A DNA stretch of 64,000 bases, taken from assembly GCA_003574885.1 (NCBI GenBank), contig PJFC01000003.1, forward strand, positions 186,001-250,000, written 5' to 3'. The DNA comes from Geobacter sp. GTDB taxonomy: Bacteria; Desulfobacterota; Desulfuromonadia; Geobacterales; Geobacteraceae. The notes beneath the pieces were generated by a model that made no database searches, was not told the DNA's origin, and was given only the letters and a program-made list of their open reading frames with translations. Positions 59,887 to 64,000 of the stretch are shown piece after piece (position 1 is the first letter of the stretch; each line of letters begins with the position of its first letter). Made by a program: the position numbers and the translations under genes.

Positions 59887-62493
59887 CTAAGAAACAATCT
59901 TCGGTGTTATGAAGATCAGCAGCTCCGTCTTGGTTTTGGAGGTGGTATTCGATTTGAACAGCCAGCCGATGAGCGGGATTTCACTCAAAAACGGCACGCC
60001 CTGATCGTTGGTCGAATCGCTATCCACATAAATACCACCTATTACTGTGGTTTCTCCATTCTTGACCTGCATTTCCGTCGTTGCCTCCTTCTTGTTGATC
60101 GGAGGAGGTGTTCCCGTCCCAGCAGAGTTGTTCGAAGCTTTGATTTTCATGCTGACGCTACCGTCGGCCGTTATATGGGGAGTAACCTCAAGGGTAAGCG
60201 CCGCTTCAACAAATTCCGTCTTTGTACCCTCAGAAGAGACCGTCTGGTAAGGAATAGACTGACCCTGTGATATCTTGGCTGCTTTATTGTTAAGGGTTAC
60301 TACCTTCGGCGTCGAAACGATCTTTATAAGCCCGGCTTGTGCAGCTGCAGACAAACGCATGTCAATCTGAATGTTGCTTGTCAATTTGCCAAAGGACATA
60401 CCGATTGCACCGCCAGGGCTATCAGCGGCCGGGAAGCCAACACCCGGCGGGGGAGTAACCACACCGCCGAAGCCGGTGTCGAGTTGATTAATGCCAAGTA
60501 TTGAAGCAGCACCATCGGCGTAGTGAATACCCCATTGAACGCCAAGGTCGCGGGTAAATGTGCTTGTGGCCTCAACGATCCGCGCCTCTATCATCACCTG
60601 TTTCTCAGGGATATCGAGTTTATCAAGAAGGTCTCTGTATAACGCCAGTTTCTCTTCGATATCGGTAACGATAATTTTATGAGAACGTTCATCAGTCGTT
60701 ATGCTGAAATTAGGGTTGGATGACTTGCGCTCAGTAAGCATTTTCTTCATGTCATCGATTTTTGCGTAATTAATATCCCAGACAACTGTTCTGGTAGGAG
60801 CTGATTTTTCACTTTGCAGTTTCGCCGCAAGTTGTTCCTGTTCCTGAGTTACGAATTTACCTTTTGGCTTGATCTGAACGATGTTCCCTTCCCGCTTCAT
60901 ATCCAGATCCTTGGATTGAAGAATTGCGTCAAGGGCCTGATCCCAAGGTACATTCACCAGTTTTATGCTGATGGTACCTTTGACATCGTCGGCAATAAGG
61001 AAATTGAGATTGCTGACTTCAGCAATCAGCTGAAAAATTTTCCTTATGTCCGCATCGGAAAATTCCAAAGTAACCCTTCTTCCCGTGTAAACCTTTTTAT
61101 CACTGCCGGATTTCTGCAAGGTCTTTTCGGTAATTGCGACCGGTTCAGCTGTCGTCAATTTACGTACAGGTGGTTGTGTCTTGGCGACCTCGGACATAAG
61201 AGTCGCTTCACTGATCCCGTCATTTTTAATATCCCAAGTAATGACGTTTCCTTCCTGCTTGACTTCCGAAGGGGCATCAGCTCGCAATTTTGCGACTAAC
61301 CTGGCATCATAGCCGCGTTTAACCTTTGCCTGGTACGGTGTTATTTTAAGCACCGTGCTCACAAATGAACTGGTATCAAGAGTTCTCTGCAGGTTACGGG
61401 GAATCTGGCATCCGGCAATGGAGAGGCTCAGACCATGCGAAGAGCTGACCGGCTTACCTGCTGTACAATTCCCTGCATACTTGATTGTAATCCGTGAAAC
61501 TCCGTCCAGGACCTTGAAATCAATTGATTCCAAAGCAGAACGCCCATGGGCTTTTTCAGGTGCACCAGATGGTAGACCTGGTGCTGATGCGGCTGCCTGC
61601 ACGTTTTTTCCGATAGCGACCATGAGGCCATGGTCGGTCTTGGTAACTGCATAAGGAGCGAGAGAACCCTTTGCTGAATCAAGGACAATCCTGACTTTGT
61701 CCGATGTCAGGCCTATGCGTGCTTTCCCAACGCCGAAGGCATTCACCGGTACAGAGTTTGGGCCAATACTGGTTTTAGCCCCGAAGACATCAACGACGAT
61801 CCGGTCAGGTTTCGTCATTTTGAAGGCATTGTAGGTATCCACTCCTCCGGCTACATCGATCTCGACTCCACTCTCGTCGGCACGTACCCCGCTCACAACC
61901 CTTTCCTGAGAAGAACCGTTCGTTTGATTCTGACTCGTAACAGGAGCTATCGGTTCAGCCGGGACAACCGGAGCTGGAGTCGACGTGTTCATTACAGGTG
62001 CGGGCTCCGTAACTGGTGTTTGTACAGGGGAAGTTGTTTTTTCTCTCGACTGTGCGGGAAATTTCACAACCAGCTTGTTTTTGTCGGCTGGGTCAACACC
62101 AACGGTAAAATCAACATCTTTTACAAGTGTTATTTCGACACGAGTCAGGTACCCACCACTGAATACATGTTTCGTGGCATCAATCCGTTTGATATCTCCT
62201 GCATTGACATCAAGATATTGAAAGTTGCCAGGCTCAGTATCTGCCAGATCAATGACTGCTTTTGCTGGATCTGTTGTCTTGTAGAACGTGAATGTACCTG
62301 GATGTGAAACCGAGATATCAACCTGGGAGGCATCTGGTGCCACACTCACGGACTGAATAGTCACGGGCTGAGCACCATCGGATGATTTATCATCCGTCAG
62401 GTTAACCCTCTGTTGTGCACAACCGGCGCCGAGCGTCAACATGAGCAGTACGGCAATTTTATTAAGGCAAACCCGGGTTGAATTCATTCTCAT
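59887..62493 (-). CDS. pilQ: Type IV pilus secretin PilQ
   Basis: The 868-residue outer-membrane secretin carries AMIN domains in its N-terminal half (e.g. DISVSHPGTFTFYKTTDPAK, then GVEIDVAGGVDTYNAFKMTK, and a third near FKVLDGVSRITIKYAG). An STN/secretin N-terminal part follows (VTLEFSDADIRKIFQLIAEV, LNFLIADDVKGTISIKLVNV). The C-terminal secretin domain (VMIEARIVEATSTFTRDLGV, TKVVTLNNKAAKISQGQSIP, VPFLSEIPLIGWLFKSN) closes it. AMIN domains bind peptidoglycan. The N-terminus has a lipobox-like LGAGC, so it may be lipidated. It is followed by the lipoprotein gene. Confidence 0.95.
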   Translation of the reverse strand: MRMNSTRVCLNKIAVLLMLTLGAGCAQQRVNLTDDKSSDGAQPVTIQSVSVAPDASQVDISVSHPGTFTFYKTTDPAKAVIDLADTEPGNFQYLDVNAGDIKRIDATKHVFSGGYLTRVEITLVKDVDFTVGVDPADKNKLVVKFPAQSREKTTSPVQTPVTEPAPVMNTSTPAPVVPAEPIAPVTSQNQTNGSSQERVVSGVRADESGVEIDVAGGVDTYNAFKMTKPDRIVVDVFGAKTSIGPNSVPVNAFGVGKARIGLTSDKVRIVLDSAKGSLAPYAVTKTDHGLMVAIGKNVQAAASAPGLPSGAPEKAHGRSALESIDFKVLDGVSRITIKYAGNCTAGKPVSSSHGLSLSIAGCQIPRNLQRTLDTSSFVSTVLKITPYQAKVKRGYDARLVAKLRADAPSEVKQEGNVITWDIKNDGISEATLMSEVAKTQPPVRKLTTAEPVAITEKTLQKSGSDKKVYTGRRVTLEFSDADIRKIFQLIAEVSNLNFLIADDVKGTISIKLVNVPWDQALDAILQSKDLDMKREGNIVQIKPKGKFVTQEQEQLAAKLQSEKSAPTRTVVWDINYAKIDDMKKMLTERKSSNPNFSITTDERSHKIIVTDIEEKLALYRDLLDKLDIPEKQVMIEARIVEATSTFTRDLGVQWGIHYADGAASILGINQLDTGFGGVVTPPPGVGFPAADSPGGAIGMSFGKLTSNIQIDMRLSAAAQAGLIKIVSTPKVVTLNNKAAKISQGQSIPYQTVSSEGTKTEFVEAALTLEVTPHITADGSVSMKIKASNNSAGTGTPPPINKKEATTEMQVKNGETTVIGGIYVDSDSTNDQGVPFLSEIPLIGWLFKSNTTSKTKTELLIFITPKIVS

Positions 62494-62505
62494 CTGGAAC
62501 TCTCC

Positions 62506-63060
62506 TTACCGTTTTGGGGACAGGGTAAGCTTGATAACCCTTTTTTTCGTATGACCATCTTCGTCGCGGTACTGCTCGACAATTTCAACAGCGTTATTGC
62601 TGATTTTAGTTATCCGTCCATTATTGTTGCCAATCAGCATGCCCCGCTTTACAACATACCCCCTACCATTCGGATCAACAATAAGGGCTTTGCTTTCATT
62701 GATGCCTGCAACAATGCCCGATAGTTTGAATTTACTTGCATCAATAGCCTGAATCGGCAACTGGTTCAGATTCAAGGGGAGCCCCCCGCCAGTTTTGCCT
62801 GCACGCGGAACCTCCGTAGCAAGTAGCGGCTTAAAAGGGTCCTTCTTTTTCGAGAAATCCAATGCCGATATATTGGGCCCTTGAGTGTGCACAGACGATT
62901 GCTGGGCCTGTACCGGCTTCTTCTGGGTTTGCGCTACCACCGCCTGTGGCTTCTGAGCCTGAGGTGGAGACGTAACCCCCTTATTCTTACAACCGGGGAG
63001 CGCCGCGATCAGGACCAAAGCAAACAGAACAAATCGTCTATTTATTGCCCGTTTTAACAT
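62506..63060 (-). CDS. pilP: Type IV pilus lipoprotein PilP
   Basis: The 184-residue product has a lipobox ALPGCKN and a Pro/Gln-rich linker (PPQAQKPQAVVAQTQKKPVQ). A beta domain follows, FKLSGIVAGINESKALIVDP then GRGYVVKRGMLIGNNNGRIT, typical of PilP, which links PilNO to PilQ. I chose the ATG at 63060, inside the Lys-rich end of pilO, which overlaps by 23 bases. The longer frame would add a positively charged segment ahead of the signal peptide. Confidence 0.92.
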   Translation of the reverse strand: MLKRAINRRFVLFALVLIAALPGCKNKGVTSPPQAQKPQAVVAQTQKKPVQAQQSSVHTQGPNISALDFSKKKDPFKPLLATEVPRAGKTGGGLPLNLNQLPIQAIDASKFKLSGIVAGINESKALIVDPNGRGYVVKRGMLIGNNNGRITKISNNAVEIVEQYRDEDGHTKKRVIKLTLSPKR

Positions 63061-63676
63061 CCTTACCCTTTTTATCATCCTTGCCTTTTTTATCATCCTT
63101 AATCTCTTTCTTGTCCAGAAAACGGAATGTTGTAGCAAGACAGTTGATGGTATAGACTGTTTTCGCACCAACGTTTTTCGGGCTCGTAAATTCAACGTTG
63201 CTAATATTGACAATCCTTGGGAGGTTTCCAACCGCAACGAAAAAATTACCTACATTGGCATACGTGCCGGAAACCTTTATATCGACAGGTACAACTGAAT
63301 AGAAATCCTTCGGTTCCTCAGGTTTAGGCTTGAACATAAGAAAGTCAAGCCCGGCACCTTTCCCTGAACTTGTAATACTGGTGAGTAGCGTCGGAATTTC
63401 CTTCTGGTTAGGTAATTCGGTCAATGCATTTTCGAGCTCTTTGTTCAACTGGGCATATTCCAGCTTGAAGCGAGGAAGATTGTCAGCAATTTTCTTGCTT
63501 TCCGTCAACTGCGCACGAAGACCATCCAACTTCTTCTGAAGCTCTTTTTGCTGTTTGAGCTTCGGCTGTATCAACCCGAAAAACATACCTGCACCTATCA
63601 GCGCGACAATGAGCCCCAAAAGAGCTGCTTTCTGTTTGTTCGGGAGCTTAAGTAATTTTTCTACACGTGGGTCCAT
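63038..63676 (-). CDS. pilO: Type IV pilus inner-membrane protein PilO
   Basis: The 212-residue bitopic protein has one transmembrane helix (~18-38, AALLGLIVALIGAGMFFGLI). A coiled coil follows (KLKQQKELQKKLDGLRAQLT), then a ferredoxin-like domain (FYSVVPVDIKVSGTYANVGN). It pairs with PilN in the alignment complex. Its C-terminus is a Lys/Asp repeat (KKGKDDKKGKDVKTGNK) built from repeated DNA in which the pilP start lies. GAGGA precedes the ATG. Confidence 0.94.
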   Translation of the reverse strand: MDPRVEKLLKLPNKQKAALLGLIVALIGAGMFFGLIQPKLKQQKELQKKLDGLRAQLTESKKIADNLPRFKLEYAQLNKELENALTELPNQKEIPTLLTSITSSGKGAGLDFLMFKPKPEEPKDFYSVVPVDIKVSGTYANVGNFFVAVGNLPRIVNISNVEFTSPKNVGAKTVYTINCLATTFRFLDKKEIKDDKKGKDDKKGKDVKTGNK

Positions 63677-63741
63677 GAAATGTCCTCAACCGTTTTAGAC
63701 ATAGTAGATACAGATTGTCTGAACATACTGCATCGCTCGTC

Positions 63742-64000
63742 CTATTTCTTCTGCGAAGCTTTGGGCGCAACCTTGGTTCCCTTAGGTTCTTCCTTAACGA
63801 AACCTTTGACCATACAGCTAATGTCAAATTTTTTCACTTTGACATTAGAGATTTCCTTCTGTTCAGAAACAACCAGTTCCACATCGGAGAAAAGGTCAGA
63901 CTTTTGCAGATTCTGGAGAAAAGTAGCAATCAAGTCTTCGTTATAGGCAAAGCCAGATATTGTTATCTTGCCTGAAACTTCCTTGTAATTCGTCAACCAC
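63742..64000 (-). CDS. pilN: Type IV pilus assembly protein PilN, C-terminal part (runs off the window)
   Basis: The frame is open to the right end of the window, so only the last ~85 codons are seen. The text KITISGFAYNEDLIATFLQN, LQKSDLFSDVELVVSEQKEI and FDISCMVKGFVKEEPKGTKV matches the end of PilN. The TTG at 63996 is not a real start. It lies 65 bases upstream of pilO, consistent with a pilMNOPQ operon. Confidence 0.9.
   Translation of the reverse strand, partial: WLTNYKEVSGKITISGFAYNEDLIATFLQNLQKSDLFSDVELVVSEQKEISNVKVKKFDISCMVKGFVKEEPKGTKVAPKASQKK

Overview
The window reads as chromosomal DNA of a Geobacteraceae member, most likely Geotalea/Geobacter. This is inferred from gene content and order, without database searching. 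The clues are a type IV pilus operon running into aroC-aroK-aroB, an Rrf2/IscR-type box in front of nifU-nifS, futalosine-type menaquinone synthesis (mqnA), a PxxKW cysteine-rich protein, a di-heme peroxidase, glcD/glcF beside an Lld/Lut lactate cluster, and REP-like palindromes in many gaps. No rRNA, tRNA, CRISPR array, intact insertion sequence or prophage is visible.

Region by region: (1) 1-4.5 kb is a worn region. It holds the end of an OmpA-type protein, a Pro/Gln-rich reading frame that looks 5'-truncated, a secreted Cys-repeat protein, a GH15 glucoamylase-like pseudogene with four frame changes, a SpoIIAA/STAS-like protein and a broken SDR gene. (2) 4.5-11.6 kb (minus strand) is a trehalose operon: DUF5752 protein - treT - treZ - treY, with all junctions overlapping. 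It offers two routes, TreY/TreZ from maltodextrin and TreT from NDP-glucose plus glucose, and a second GH15 remnant lies just upstream. (3) 11.9-16.5 kb holds a multi-PAS hybrid kinase, a MucR-type zinc-finger regulator overlapping a SLOG/MoCo-carrier-like protein, an exported PLD-type nuclease and two small proteins. (4) 16.6-25.3 kb holds CstA, a PMCA-like P-type ATPase, a fused acyl-activating/ACP/acyltransferase protein and a di-heme peroxidase.

(5) 25.5-28.5 kb is an envelope-stress unit, with a Spy/CpxP-like protein divergent from a BaeS/BaeR-like pair. (6) 28.6-35.2 kb is a lactate/glycolate utilisation locus: an LldR-type GntR regulator, glcF and glcD on the minus strand, and LutC plus a fused LutB-LutA protein on the plus strand, sharing a divergent control region. 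A nitroreductase and a UbiD-like decarboxylase follow. (7) 38-43.1 kb is a complete branched-chain amino-acid ABC importer (livKHMGF) with a CBS-domain protein. (8) 43.2-47.4 kb holds nifU-nifS with a recognisable promoter/operator, a phosphohexomutase and the PxxKW protein. (9) 47.5-51.8 kb holds a NUDIX hydrolase, a membrane-bound PAS-GGDEF-EAL protein, mqnA and gcvH. (10) 51.8-64 kb (minus strand) is one long, nearly gapless array: pilN-pilO-pilP-pilQ-lipoprotein-aroC-aroK-aroB-TPR protein-Roadblock protein-aroQ-M24 peptidase-accB-accC-gcvH. It joins pilus assembly, chorismate synthesis and the first step of fatty-acid synthesis.

I found no convincing new defence or mobile system. The most interesting items are the decayed paralogues (two GH15 remnants, the SDR, and a GntR C-terminus that still carries its sister's type of terminator), a 179-bp nested inverted-repeat element, a hybrid kinase with an identically spaced Cys motif in two sensor domains, short purine-rich tandem repeats inside the LutB-LutA fusion, and the Roadblock/TPR pair inside the aro operon.
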